Source: Anaerolineales bacterium (GTDB lineage: Bacteria; Chloroflexota; Anaerolineae; Anaerolineales; UBA6663). From it: a stretch of 54,335 nucleotides of DNA. Numbering within the stretch: the stretch's first letter is position 1; every line of letters starts with the position of its first letter. Both the position numbers and the translations under genes were made by a program. Below are positions 14,868-22,681 of this stretch, piece after piece. The stretch lies in contig JADZEK010000009.1 in NCBI GenBank assembly GCA_020850595.1, forward strand, positions 1 through 54,335. Reading direction: 5' to 3'. The notes beneath the pieces are model-generated. The model did not search any database. It was not told the DNA's origin and saw nothing but the letters and a program-made list of their open reading frames with translations.

Positions 14868-14920
14868 CTAAACCTCCATGTTGGTTAGAGGTTCGTTGAA
14901 CTGATGCACACCGGGCCAAA

Positions 14921-14949
14921 CAAAAACCGTAGCCTGGAGGGCTACGGTT
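14921..14949 (-). terminator. Terminator of tRNA-fMet
   Basis: On the minus strand, stem AACCGTAGCC/GGCTACGGTT with a 5-base loop followed by TTTTTG. It begins 10 bases after the tRNA 3' end. Confidence 0.85.
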
Positions 14950-14958
14950 CGTTCACAG

Positions 14959-15030
14959 TAGCGGGGCTAGGATTCGAACCTAGGACCTCCGGGTTATGAG
15001 CCCGACGAGCTGCCACTGCTCTACCCCGCA
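14959..15030 (-). tRNA. tRNA-fMet (CAT), initiator
   Basis: A 72-base cloverleaf with CAT anticodon in GGGCTCATAACCC. Two initiator marks are visible: three consecutive G:C pairs at the bottom of the anticodon stem and a mismatch (U:U) at the 1:72 position of the acceptor stem. The discriminator is A and CCA is not encoded. The gene is intact, so if the element targets it, the 3' end was restored by insertion. Confidence 0.9.
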
Positions 15031-15074
15031 TCAATTGGAACGCCGGTGGGTGATTCTCTTGCCAGCGTGGAGCG

Positions 15075-15103
15075 AGTATACCAGGCGAAGCGCAGCGCGT
15101 CAA
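15075..15103 (-). promoter_or_regulatory. Promoter of tRNA-fMet
   Basis: On the minus strand, -35 TTGACG (15103-15098), a 17-base spacer and -10 TATACT (15080-15075), about 45 bases before the tRNA 5' end. Confidence 0.8.
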
Positions 15104-15194
15104 GGTCACGCGTTAGCATTGGCTCACGATGATCCTTGCCGGCAGCCGGTGTGGCAGGTGCGTTCCAACCGCGTGACAGGCGGCCCGCGTGACT

Positions 15195-15608
15195 CTAGGG
15201 AGTGATCGGCGGCCGCAGGTCAAAGAACAAGTTCCACCACAACACCCATGTCTCGGGCGCGGGCGGCGGCGGTGGCTGCGCAGGCGCACTCGTCGCCGCG
15301 GCGGTGGGTACAATCGGCACCACCAACACCTCATCGGGCTGCACTAACTTTCCCTGCTCGTGCGCCCAAGCAATCACGGCCGCGTCGGTTGTCGCGTAGG
15401 CCACCTGCGTCGCGAGCACGGCGTTGGCATACGCCAGGTCGGCCACTTCCGTCGCCAAGTGATCGCGGTCGGCCTCGAGGCGCTGGGCCTCGGCCTGCCG
15501 CCGATTGAAATCGAGCATGATCAGCAAGGCGGCCGCAATGCCGATGATGACGACGATCTGCAGCAACGTCAGGGGCGGCCGAGCGGCCCCGCGGGAGCTT
15601 TGCGTCAC
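15195..15608 (-). CDS. FtsB/DivIC-like septum-formation initiator protein
   Basis: A protein of 137 residues starting at GTG with a perfect ribosome site (AGGAGGT, seven bases upstream). One TM helix (about 15-34) is followed by a coiled coil (about 36-75, NRRQAEAQRLEADRDHLATE) and the segment VIAWAHEQGKLVQPDEVLVV, which matches the ARRELGLVRPGE-type end of the FtsB/DivIC family. A Pro-rich stretch and a WVLWWNLFFD tail follow. FtsB-like proteins help assemble the divisome at the septum. It stands alone between two tRNA genes, separate from the min and rod genes further on. Confidence 0.75.
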   Translation of the reverse strand: MTQSSRGAARPPLTLLQIVVIIGIAAALLIMLDFNRRQAEAQRLEADRDHLATEVADLAYANAVLATQVAYATTDAAVIAWAHEQGKLVQPDEVLVVPIVPTAAATSAPAQPPPPPAPETWVLWWNLFFDLRPPITP

Positions 15609-15682
15609 GCCTACCTCCTGGTTGGGGTTAACCCGCGGGCATCATACCTCAGACGGCCGCCCGCGCAACCCGACCCAACAAA

Positions 15683-15710
15683 AAATCCCGGACAGAAGGT
15701 CCCGGGATTT
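15683..15710 (-). terminator. Terminator of tRNA-Leu
   Basis: On the minus strand, stem AAATCCCGG/CCGGGATTT followed by a run of T, six bases after the tRNA 3' end. Confidence 0.85.
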
Positions 15711-15716
15711 CCTGAG

Positions 15717-15800
15717 TGCCGAAGCTGGGAGTTGAACCCAGACGGCTTTACAGCCACTACGCCCTGAACGTAGCGCGTCTGCCAATTCCGCCACTTCGGC
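15717..15800 (-). tRNA. tRNA-Leu (CAG)
   Basis: An 84-base class II tRNA with a long variable arm. The anticodon loop TTCAGGG sits in stem CTACG/CGTAG, giving CAG and reading the CUG codon, which dominates in this GC-rich genome. The discriminator is A; CCA is not encoded. Confidence 0.93.
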
Positions 15801-15812
15801 TTGCCGGGGTGC

Positions 15813-15840
15813 ATTTTACCCAGAACCCTGTATTTGTCAA
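15813..15840 (-). promoter_or_regulatory. Promoter of tRNA-Leu
   Basis: On the minus strand, consensus -35 TTGACA (15840-15835), a 16-base spacer and -10 TAAAAT (15818-15813), divergent from the histidine kinase promoter. Confidence 0.8.
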
Positions 15841-15877
15841 CGTACAAGTTGCGTGCCAGTCGCAATTCTGCGCGGCT

Positions 15878-15893
15878 ATGCTATAATCCGCGC
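15878..15893 (+). promoter_or_regulatory. Extended -10 promoter of the sensor gene
   Basis: ATGCTATAATCCGCGC contains an extended -10 (TGCTATAAT). The same 16 bases recur exactly before minC (34258-34273). No good -35 is seen, as expected for extended -10 promoters. Confidence 0.7.
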
Positions 15894-15930
15894 CAATCGC
15901 AGGCCAATTTGGGGGCAGCGCCCAGTGAGC

Positions 15931-18903
15931 ATGCTCGAGCTCTTGCAGCAAACCATCGTCCAGATCGGCGAACTGCCCGGCAGCCTCGTCTATCAGCTGG
16001 TGCTGGCCTTCGCCGTGGCCTCGGCCTGGGCCGTAGCGCTGGGCTATTGGTGGCGCAGCCGCGCCGCGCCCACGGCCGACCCCGGCGCGGGGCGGCTGGC
16101 GCTGGCCACCGGCTGCTTGTTCGTCATCCGGCTCGTTAGCCTGGCACTGGCCCTGCTGGCCGCGGCCGGCGTGCTCGACCCGCTCGTGCTGCCGCCGCCC
16201 TACGAGCGCGCCGCGGGCCTGCTGACCACCCTGCTGATCCTCTGGCTCGTGGCCTTCCCCCAGCCAGCGCGGCTGGCCGATGCCGCCTTCGGCGGAGCAG
16301 CCGTGCTGGTGCTCGTCGCGCTCGGCATCAGCTGGGGCGTGTGGGCCCAAGAAGCGCGCGTCAACGCGTTCTACAACAACACCTTCCAAGAAACTCTGTG
16401 GGAGTGGGCGCAGATCATCGTGCTCGCCGGCGGCCTGCTTGGCCTGCTGGCCCTGGCCCTGCGCCGCCGGCCGTATGCACTCCTGGGCAGCCTGATGCTG
16501 GCGCTCCTGCTCACTGGCCATGTGCTGCACTACCTGTACACCATCGCCGGCACAAACGTCCCGGGCGCCGCCCGGCTGTTTGAGATGGCGGCGCTGCCGC
16601 TGCTGGCGGCGCTGGCCTACCTGCGCCTGCCGGTCAGCGCCCCGGCGCCGGTCAGCCCAACCCCAGCGCCGGAACCGGATGTGCCAACCGCCCCGGTGAC
16701 GCTTCCGCCGGGGGCGGACGCCGCTCCGACGGATGCCGCCGCGCTAGCTCTGGCGGCGCTGGGCAGAGCAACGACACAGCCCGAACTAGCCGCCGCGATA
16801 GCGCGCGGCGCCGCCCATCTGCTCCAGCAACCGATGGCACTGGTCCTCACGCTCGCCGCCGATGGGCAGTCGGCCGTCATCGCCGCAGGCTACGACCGCG
16901 AGCAGGATCAACCCGTGGCGGCCGGTTTGCCCGTGCTGCACCACAGCCCTGACCTGCTAGCCGCCGGCGCGTGCGGTGAAGCGCCAGCCTGGACACCCCC
17001 CGACGCCGAGGCCGAATTGCGCAGCCTGGCGTTTGCCGCCGGCCACAACGCATCTGTGCCACTGCTCACCCTGCCCTTGCGGAGCGCCGCGGGAGAACTG
17101 TGGGCGCTGGTGATGGTCATGCCTGGGCCGCAGGGCCTGCCCTGGTCCGCCGACGCGGCCAAGCGCCTGGCCGCGCTGGGCGCGCCGTTGACTGCCGCGT
17201 GGCAGCGCGTGGCAGACACAGCCGCCTCGATAGCCGCCGCCGAGACCGCCCCCGCCCAACTGCCGCCGCTTGAGATAATGGCCGAGCGCGACGCGGCCCA
17301 ACTCGCCGCCGCCCGGTATCAGCAGGAGAACCAGGCGCTGCTCAGCCAATTGGCGGCCATGCAGCACGCCGCCAACGTCTATGCCGACCAGTTGCACGAA
17401 CTGGACAGCCTGCGCGCCAGCCTGCTGGCTCTGCAGCCCGAACTGGAGGAAACCCGCCAGCGCGAGGTGGCCGCCGCCACCGAACTGACCGAGCTGCGCG
17501 CGCGCCTGGCCGCGGCCGCGCCCGCCGACCAGCCGCAACTACAAGCCGAACTCGCCGCCACCCAGGCACAGGTGGCGGAGCTAAGCGCGGAACTGGCCGA
17601 GGCCGGTTGGCTCCGGGCCAACCTGAGCCTGTTGTCAGCCGAGATCGAGACGTTCCGGGCCCGCGAGGCCGAACTGCTGGCGCAGATCGAACGCCTACAG
17701 AGCAAGGCCGGCACCGCGCCGTTGCGCCCGCTGCCACCGGCCAGCAACGGCGCGCATGCGCCCGCCGACGAGGCCGCGGCTTCGGCCCCGACGGTGGCGA
17801 TGGACGTACCCGCGCTGCCGCCGCCGGAACGCGCCACAACCCCGGTAACCGAGGCGCAAGCGCCTGGGCCTGACGCGGCCGCCGAACTGGAAACGGCCCG
17901 CCAGCAACTGGTGCGGCTGCAAACCGAGCTAGACCTGACCCGCGCCGAGCTAAGCCAGCGCCCCGCCGGCGGCGCCGTCAGCGCGTTCGATTCGTCCGAG
18001 GACGGCCTGTCTGAAATGTTGGAAGCGCTGGCCACCGCCGAAGCCAAGCTGACCGCCCAGGCCGCCGAGCTGGAAGCAGCGCGGCAGGCCCTGGCCGAGA
18101 GCGAGCGACAGCGCCTCATCCCGGCCGCGCCCAACCGCCCCATGCAGGCCGCCGACATGGAGTTCATTGTGTCGCTGGCACAGGAGCTGCGTCAGCCCAT
18201 GTCGTCCATCATCGGCTATGCCGATTTGCTGCTGAGCGAATCGGTCGGCATCGTGGGCGCGCTGCAGCGCAAATTCCTCGAGCGAATCCGGGCCTCCTCC
18301 GAGCGCATCGGCGTGCTGCTTGATGACCTGATGCGCGTCATGGATATCGATTCGGGCAACTTGCAACTGGCCCAGGAGAGCGTGGACGTGGCGCGGGTGG
18401 TGGAAGATGTGCTGCGCACGACCAGCGGTCAGTTCCTGGAGAAGAACCTGCGCCTAGTCACCGCGGTGTCGCCCCACCTGCCGCCGCTGCAAGCCGACCG
18501 CGACGCCCTGCTGCAAATCTTCACGCACTTGCTCGGCAACTCGGGGGCGGCCTCGGCCGCCGACAGCGAGGTGCGGCTGAGCGTGCAGCTTCAGTCGGAG
18601 GCGCGGCCGGGCCTTGACCCGCTCAATTACCTCATCATCTCCGTGACCGACACAGGCGGCGGCATCGCGCCCGAAGACCAGCCGCGTGTGTTCTCGCGCC
18701 TCTACCGCGCGGACGCCCCGCTCATCGCCGGCCTGGGCGATAACGGCATGGGCCTGTCCATCGTCAAGGCGCTGGTTGAGGGCCACGGCGGCCGCATCTG
18801 GGTCATCAGCGAGGCCGGCGTGGGCAGCACTTTCTATGTGCTGCTGCCGCTCGAAGGCAAGGCAGCCAAGGCGGCCCCCGCCAAAGCGCCCGCGCCACTA
18901 TGA
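15931..18903 (+). CDS. Membrane histidine-kinase-like sensor lacking the phospho-acceptor His
   Basis: A protein of 990 residues from the ATG at 15931; an earlier in-frame start at 15853 lies upstream of the promoter. About six to seven TM helices cover residues 15-245, followed by a Pro-rich linker, a GAF-like domain (about 270-430), a long Ala/Glu coiled coil (about 440-740), a HisKA-like helix pair and a HATPase (HLLGNS N-box, TDTGGGI, DNGMGLSI). In the H-box the canonical SHELRTP reads AQELRQP, with Gln at 751 where the phosphorylated His should be. The ATP-binding half looks intact. It may therefore be a pseudokinase, a scaffold or a partner in heterodimers. No response regulator is adjacent. 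Confidence 0.8.
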   Translation: MLELLQQTIVQIGELPGSLVYQLVLAFAVASAWAVALGYWWRSRAAPTADPGAGRLALATGCLFVIRLVSLALALLAAAGVLDPLVLPPPYERAAGLLTTLLILWLVAFPQPARLADAAFGGAAVLVLVALGISWGVWAQEARVNAFYNNTFQETLWEWAQIIVLAGGLLGLLALALRRRPYALLGSLMLALLLTGHVLHYLYTIAGTNVPGAARLFEMAALPLLAALAYLRLPVSAPAPVSPTPAPEPDVPTAPVTLPPGADAAPTDAAALALAALGRATTQPELAAAIARGAAHLLQQPMALVLTLAADGQSAVIAAGYDREQDQPVAAGLPVLHHSPDLLAAGACGEAPAWTPPDAEAELRSLAFAAGHNASVPLLTLPLRSAAGELWALVMVMPGPQGLPWSADAAKRLAALGAPLTAAWQRVADTAASIAAAETAPAQLPPLEIMAERDAAQLAAARYQQENQALLSQLAAMQHAANVYADQLHELDSLRASLLALQPELEETRQREVAAATELTELRARLAAAAPADQPQLQAELAATQAQVAELSAELAEAGWLRANLSLLSAEIETFRAREAELLAQIERLQSKAGTAPLRPLPPASNGAHAPADEAAASAPTVAMDVPALPPPERATTPVTEAQAPGPDAAAELETARQQLVRLQTELDLTRAELSQRPAGGAVSAFDSSEDGLSEMLEALATAEAKLTAQAAELEAARQALAESERQRLIPAAPNRPMQAADMEFIVSLAQELRQPMSSIIGYADLLLSESVGIVGALQRKFLERIRASSERIGVLLDDLMRVMDIDSGNLQLAQESVDVARVVEDVLRTTSGQFLEKNLRLVTAVSPHLPPLQADRDALLQIFTHLLGNSGAASAADSEVRLSVQLQSEARPGLDPLNYLIISVTDTGGGIAPEDQPRVFSRLYRADAPLIAGLGDNGMGLSIVKALVEGHGGRIWVISEAGVGSTFYVLLPLEGKAAKAAPAKAPAPL

Positions 18904-18996
18904 ACGGGTAACCGCCGCGCTGCCGCCGCCGCCCGCCGCGCCCCACGCCATAACGGGCGGCGGGTAACCGCCAGCCGCCAATCCAACTTTCCAGTA

Positions 18997-19002
18997 TATA
19001 AT
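18997..19002 (+). promoter_or_regulatory. -10 element of the LCP gene
   Basis: TATAAT followed by CGCC, 23 bases before the ATG at 19026. It is of the same TATAATCG/TATAATCC type as several promoters in this window. Confidence 0.6.
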
Positions 19003-19025
19003 CGCCCCGGCCTTCTCCAACGAAC

Positions 19026-20660
19026 ATGCGTGTGCCGGATACACTTGCCGCTTGGGTGCGTCGGTTGACGCCGCCTACGGGGCGCACGGCGGCCGCGCGA
19101 CGCTTCGGTGTGGTCGCCCTGGCAGCGCTGCTGAGCGCCTGTGCCATTGCCCACGCCTCCGCGCCGACTCCCGCCACACCCCTGCCCACCGCTGATGCGC
19201 GCGGCGGGCAGTTCGACTCAGGCGACGCCGCCCGGCCCTCGACCACACCGCCGCCCGCCGACCCCGGCGGCACCGCGGCCCCGAGCCAGGACCTTGAGCA
19301 ACCCTCGCCCGTAACGCTGATACCCAGCGGCTCGACCGCCACACTCGCGCCCCCGCAGGCGCCGGCCAGCGCCACCCCCACCGCGCAGGACAAACCCGCG
19401 CCGACCCTGGGCGCGTTCAGCATCACGCCGGCCGCCGGGGCCACGCTCGTCACGCCTAACGCCACCGCCGTGACACCGCTGGAGGTGGCCGACGCGGTCG
19501 TAAACGTGCTGCTCATCGGCACCGACTACCGCGCCACTGACAGCACCTTCCGCACCGACACACTTATCGTGGCCTCGATTAACAAGGCGGCCGGCACGGT
19601 CAGCCTGTTGTCTGTCCCGCGTGACCTGTTCGTCTATGTGCCCATGTGGGGCATGACCCGCATCAATCGCGCCTATGGCGCGGGCGAGACGAACGGCTAC
19701 CCGGGCGGCGGGCCGGCCCTGCTGGAGCAGACCATCCTGTACAACCTGGGCATCCCGATTCACTACTACGCCCTGGTAAACTTCGACGGCTTCCGGCAGA
19801 TTGTGGACACGCTGGGCGGCGTGGAAGTGCCGGTGACCTGTCAACTGACCGAGTATAAGCTGCTCGACCCACACCTCGATGAGCGGCTGCCGGAGAACTA
19901 CGCCCTCTACACCCAGCCCGCCGGCGTGACCCACATGGACGGCGCGCTGGCGCTGTGGTACGCGCGCGCCCGGCCGGTAGGCGGCGACTTCTTCCGCGGC
20001 TACCGCCAGCGCCAGGTGCTGCGGGCCATGTATCACAAGGCGCAGAGCGCGGGCGTGCTGCCGCAGATCCCGGCGCTGTATGCGGATTTTCAGGACGTTG
20101 TGGAAAGCGACATGGGCCTGTGGGATATTATGCAGTTCGTGCCGCTGGCGACCCGCATGGACGACGCCGCCATCCGCAGCTTGAACATCGGCCCGAACCA
20201 GACCACCGGCTGGACCACCCCCGGCGGCGAGGCGGTGCTGCTGCCTAAGCCCGATGCGCTGCGCGCCCTGGTGACCGACTTCCTGGCCGACCCAGCCACG
20301 AACCGGCTGGCGCGCGACTTGACCTGGGTGCGGATCGTGAACGCCGCGCCCGGGATGATTGACCCGCGCCTCGCCGCTGAGACTCTGCGCGGCGACGGTT
20401 TCGGCGTGTTGTTGGGCGACGACGATGCCATGTCTCAGACCGAAACTATGCTGATTGACCACAGCACCAGCAGTAAAGGCTCGCCGGTCGCGCGGCTGAA
20501 AGCCCTCCTGCACCTGAGCGACGCGCAGGTGCTGGCCGACCCCGACGCCGGCAGCCCGGCGCAGTTTGAGGTGATCCTCGGCAGCGACTATAACGCCTGC
20601 CCGCGCCTCGACTGGATGGACACGGCCCACAGCGACACCACCCCAACGCCGGCCCCCTAA
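19026..20660 (+). CDS. LytR-CpsA-Psr (LCP) family lipoprotein
   Basis: A protein of 544 residues. The N-terminus has a hydrophobic stretch ending in a lipobox-like LLSAC (Cys near 39), then a long Pro/Thr/Ala linker. The LCP domain (about 155-340) shows NVLLIGTDYR, FRTDTLIVAS, LLSVPRDLFV and the RGYRQRQVLRA helix, the Arg and Asp residues that bind polyprenyl-pyrophosphate. The C-terminal part (about 430-540, TWVRIVNAAPG then LRGDGFGVLLGD) resembles the LytR C-terminal domain. LCP enzymes transfer glycopolymers from lipid carriers to peptidoglycan or proteins at the outer membrane face. The stop overlaps the convergent DUF3224 gene by 4 bases. Confidence 0.88.
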   Translation: MRVPDTLAAWVRRLTPPTGRTAAARRFGVVALAALLSACAIAHASAPTPATPLPTADARGGQFDSGDAARPSTTPPPADPGGTAAPSQDLEQPSPVTLIPSGSTATLAPPQAPASATPTAQDKPAPTLGAFSITPAAGATLVTPNATAVTPLEVADAVVNVLLIGTDYRATDSTFRTDTLIVASINKAAGTVSLLSVPRDLFVYVPMWGMTRINRAYGAGETNGYPGGGPALLEQTILYNLGIPIHYYALVNFDGFRQIVDTLGGVEVPVTCQLTEYKLLDPHLDERLPENYALYTQPAGVTHMDGALALWYARARPVGGDFFRGYRQRQVLRAMYHKAQSAGVLPQIPALYADFQDVVESDMGLWDIMQFVPLATRMDDAAIRSLNIGPNQTTGWTTPGGEAVLLPKPDALRALVTDFLADPATNRLARDLTWVRIVNAAPGMIDPRLAAETLRGDGFGVLLGDDDAMSQTETMLIDHSTSSKGSPVARLKALLHLSDAQVLADPDAGSPAQFEVILGSDYNACPRLDWMDTAHSDTTPTPAP

Positions 20661-21076
20661 CCCGCCGCCGCAAAACCTGCCAGGGTATACAGCAGCGTGA
20701 ACACGGCCCCGGCCTCATCGTGCCGGAACAGCACGGTGCCCGCCAGGCCGGCGAAGCCGCCCGTGCCGGAGTGCGGCACCACATAGCCGAACTGGTACCG
20801 GGTGACCCCGCCGGGCAGAGCCGCGCCGCCGGGCTGCATGTCGAAGGCGCCGACGCGGTCGCCCAACCGGCCGACGAAACGCTCCTGCGCAATGTACCCG
20901 GCCCCGGTGGCCGGCTCTCCGGCCATCAGCAACTCAGCCCGGCTGGTTCCCTTCAACTCACCGTCAAACGATTTCAACACCACTGCGCGCGCCCAGGCTG
21001 GTCCACCGCCGGCCGCCTCGATCGTGGTTTGCTCCCAGTGCGTGACCGTGTACTTGGCCTGAGCCTGCTGCGACAT
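20657..21076 (-). CDS. DUF3224 family protein
   Basis: A protein of 139 residues, a small beta-barrel-like protein. The stretch VLKSFDGELKGTSRAELL, then IAQERFVGRLGDRVGAFDM and SGTGGFAGLAGT match DUF3224, a single-domain family related to allene-oxide-cyclase-like barrels with no established function. It has no signal peptide. It converges on the LCP gene and is divergent from the DUF1801 gene. Confidence 0.8.
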   Translation of the reverse strand: MSQQAQAKYTVTHWEQTTIEAAGGGPAWARAVVLKSFDGELKGTSRAELLMAGEPATGAGYIAQERFVGRLGDRVGAFDMQPGGAALPGGVTRYQFGYVVPHSGTGGFAGLAGTVLFRHDEAGAVFTLLYTLAGFAAAG

Positions 21077-21187
21077 GACGCCTCCTCGGTGAATGATGTG
21101 ATGGCGGCGGCGCGCAGCGCCGCTAGAACATATATGCTACCATAGGCGGCAGCTTGCACAAACCCACTTCAGCCAGGAGCCACGCCC

Positions 21188-21619
21188 ATGCCTGCCAGGC
21201 CCAACAAGACCCAGGTCACGACCGCATCGGTAGCCGACTTCATCGCGAAGGTGCCCGATGAGCAGAAGCGCAGCGATGCCGCGATGATCGTCGCGCTGAT
21301 GGAGAAAGCCACCAAGCAGCCGGGCAGAATGTGGGGCCAAGCCATCATCGGCTTTGGTGAGGTCCATTACGTGTATGCCAGCGGCCGCGAGGGCGACTGG
21401 TTTCTGATGGGGCTGTCGCCGCGCAAGGCGGCGCTATCTTTGTACGCCCTGGGCGGCTATGCGGCTCACACCGAACTGCTGGCGGGTCTGGGCAAGCACA
21501 CGCTGGGCGTCGGCTGCCTATACATCAAGCAACTGGCGGATGTGAAGCTGCCGGTGCTCAAGCAGCTGATCCAGGCGGCGGCCAAGGCTGCCAAGACCCA
21601 GGCGATGACAGTAAAGTGA
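21188..21619 (+). CDS. DUF1801 (YdhG-like) family protein
   Basis: A protein of 143 residues. Recognisable features are the N-terminal helix VADFIAKVPDEQKRSDAAMI, the MWGQAIIGFG strand and YASGREGDWFLMGLSPRK, typical of DUF1801 proteins with a YdhG-like fold. The biochemical role of the family is unknown. The C-terminal Lys/Ala helix (LIQAAAKAAKTQAMTVK) looks basic. It appears to be a single-gene unit. Confidence 0.82.
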   Translation: MPARPNKTQVTTASVADFIAKVPDEQKRSDAAMIVALMEKATKQPGRMWGQAIIGFGEVHYVYASGREGDWFLMGLSPRKAALSLYALGGYAAHTELLAGLGKHTLGVGCLYIKQLADVKLPVLKQLIQAAAKAAKTQAMTVK

Positions 21620-21704
21620 AGACGGCGGCTGCGCATTTGACGCTGCCTGCTATTTCGCATAGCATTTGAGTGGGATACTCCAAGCGCCGACTTGCGGAGC
21701 CGTT

Positions 21705-22673
21705 ATGAGCGACCAACTGCCCCTGTTCTCCACGCCGCAGCCAGAAAGCAGCGGCCCGCCCGCCGCCCAGCCGGAGGCGGCGTCTGCCTTGGCGCGCAGC
21801 ACCACGGTCGTGCCGAGCGCCTCACTCAGCGCGGGCATTCACGCCTGGCGCGAACACCTTACCCGCGAGCGCACGCCCGACAACACGATCAAAGCCTTTG
21901 CCGGCGACCTGACGCTGGCGGCGCAATACCTGGGCGCGTTCAAGAGCCTTAACCAGATCGGCACACGCGAGCTTGATCAGTGGCTCCAGCACCAGCGCAC
22001 GGCGCAAAAGGTCAGTCCGAAGACCTACTCGCGGCGAGTCACGTCGCTTAAGTCGTTCTTTCGATGGCTGCACCAGACCGGCGCGCTGGGCCATGACCCC
22101 GCCGCGGCGCTGATCCAGCAGACAGTGCTCAGCCCGCTGCCGGAGATCCTCAGCCCAGATGAGATTGAGGGAGCGCTTGGGACGGGCGAGGCGCTGCGCC
22201 ACGCCGCCAAGCCCGATCCGCGGCCCTATGTGCTCTTCCGGCTGCTGCTCGACACCGGCCTGAAGAAGGGCGAGGTCCTCAAGCTCGTGCCCAACCACGT
22301 AGACTTGAGCAACGCGGCCGAACCGGTGTTGTGGGTACGCTACCCCGATCCGCGCCACCGCTACAAGGAGCGCAAGCTGGCGCTGCAACCCGGCTGGGTG
22401 CCGGCCTACCAGCAGTATCTGGCTCAATACGCGCCCGACGACAAGCTGTTCCCCTGGTCGCCGCGGCGGCTGGAATATCTGCTGCAAGACCTGAGCGCCG
22501 CCGCGGGCCTGACCAAGCGCATCTCGTTCGAGATGTGCCGCTGGACGTGCGCCGTGCGCGATCTGCGCGCCGGCATGGACGAGAACCATCTGCGCCAGAA
22601 GTTGGGCCTCTCCAAGATCCAGTGGCGCGAGATCGGCATGAAGCTCGGCAAGTTGACCGGGCCGGCGCTGTAG
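21705..22673 (+). CDS. Tyrosine-recombinase-like protein without catalytic residues
   Basis: A protein of 322 residues from the ATG at 21705; the frame also opens at a TTG at 21666, which is less likely. The N-terminal half is a clear core-binding domain (NTIKAFAGDLTLAAQYLG, then SPKTYSRRVTSLKSFFRWL). The catalytic half keeps the fold (LLLDTGLKKGEVLKL) but loses the active site. The first Arg is Lys (GLKKGE for GLRxGE), HxxR has lost its His (EMCRWTCA), LGH is LGLSK, and no Tyr is present where LGH...Y should follow. It is therefore probably a DNA-binding paralogue without strand-cleavage activity. It lies directly before the PCMT-like gene. Confidence 0.75.
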   Translation: MSDQLPLFSTPQPESSGPPAAQPEAASALARSTTVVPSASLSAGIHAWREHLTRERTPDNTIKAFAGDLTLAAQYLGAFKSLNQIGTRELDQWLQHQRTAQKVSPKTYSRRVTSLKSFFRWLHQTGALGHDPAAALIQQTVLSPLPEILSPDEIEGALGTGEALRHAAKPDPRPYVLFRLLLDTGLKKGEVLKLVPNHVDLSNAAEPVLWVRYPDPRHRYKERKLALQPGWVPAYQQYLAQYAPDDKLFPWSPRRLEYLLQDLSAAAGLTKRISFEMCRWTCAVRDLRAGMDENHLRQKLGLSKIQWREIGMKLGKLTGPAL

Positions 22674-22681
22674 CCCGCCGC

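Larger units (their letters stand above)
1..14958. mobile_element. Integrative element inserted at tRNA-fMet (one end in window)
   Basis: The stretch left of the initiator tRNA gene is lower in GC than the flanking 15-54 kb. It carries ParA-like, SSB and replication-relaxation-like genes, two tyrosine recombinases and an HTH/zinc-ribbon gene, a typical integrative-element gene set. One integrase (13875-14867) lies directly next to the 3' end of an intact tRNA-fMet, the usual position for tRNA-targeting integrases. I found no second copy of the tRNA 3' end in the window, so the other attachment site must lie before position 1 if the model is right. No relaxase or type IV secretion gene is visible, so transfer ability is unknown. 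The exact right boundary (within the tRNA or just left of it) cannot be fixed from one end. Confidence 0.7.

Noticed and set aside
19218..20630. Long minus-strand open frame of 470 codons
   Set aside because: It is the antisense shadow of the LCP gene; its His/Gly/Val-rich composition follows from GC-rich third positions and no domain is visible.
22331..22681. N-terminal extension of the PCMT-like protein
   Set aside because: It overlaps the recombinase-like gene in another frame, and the extension has frame-shadow composition. The ATG at 22682 starts the recognisable domain.
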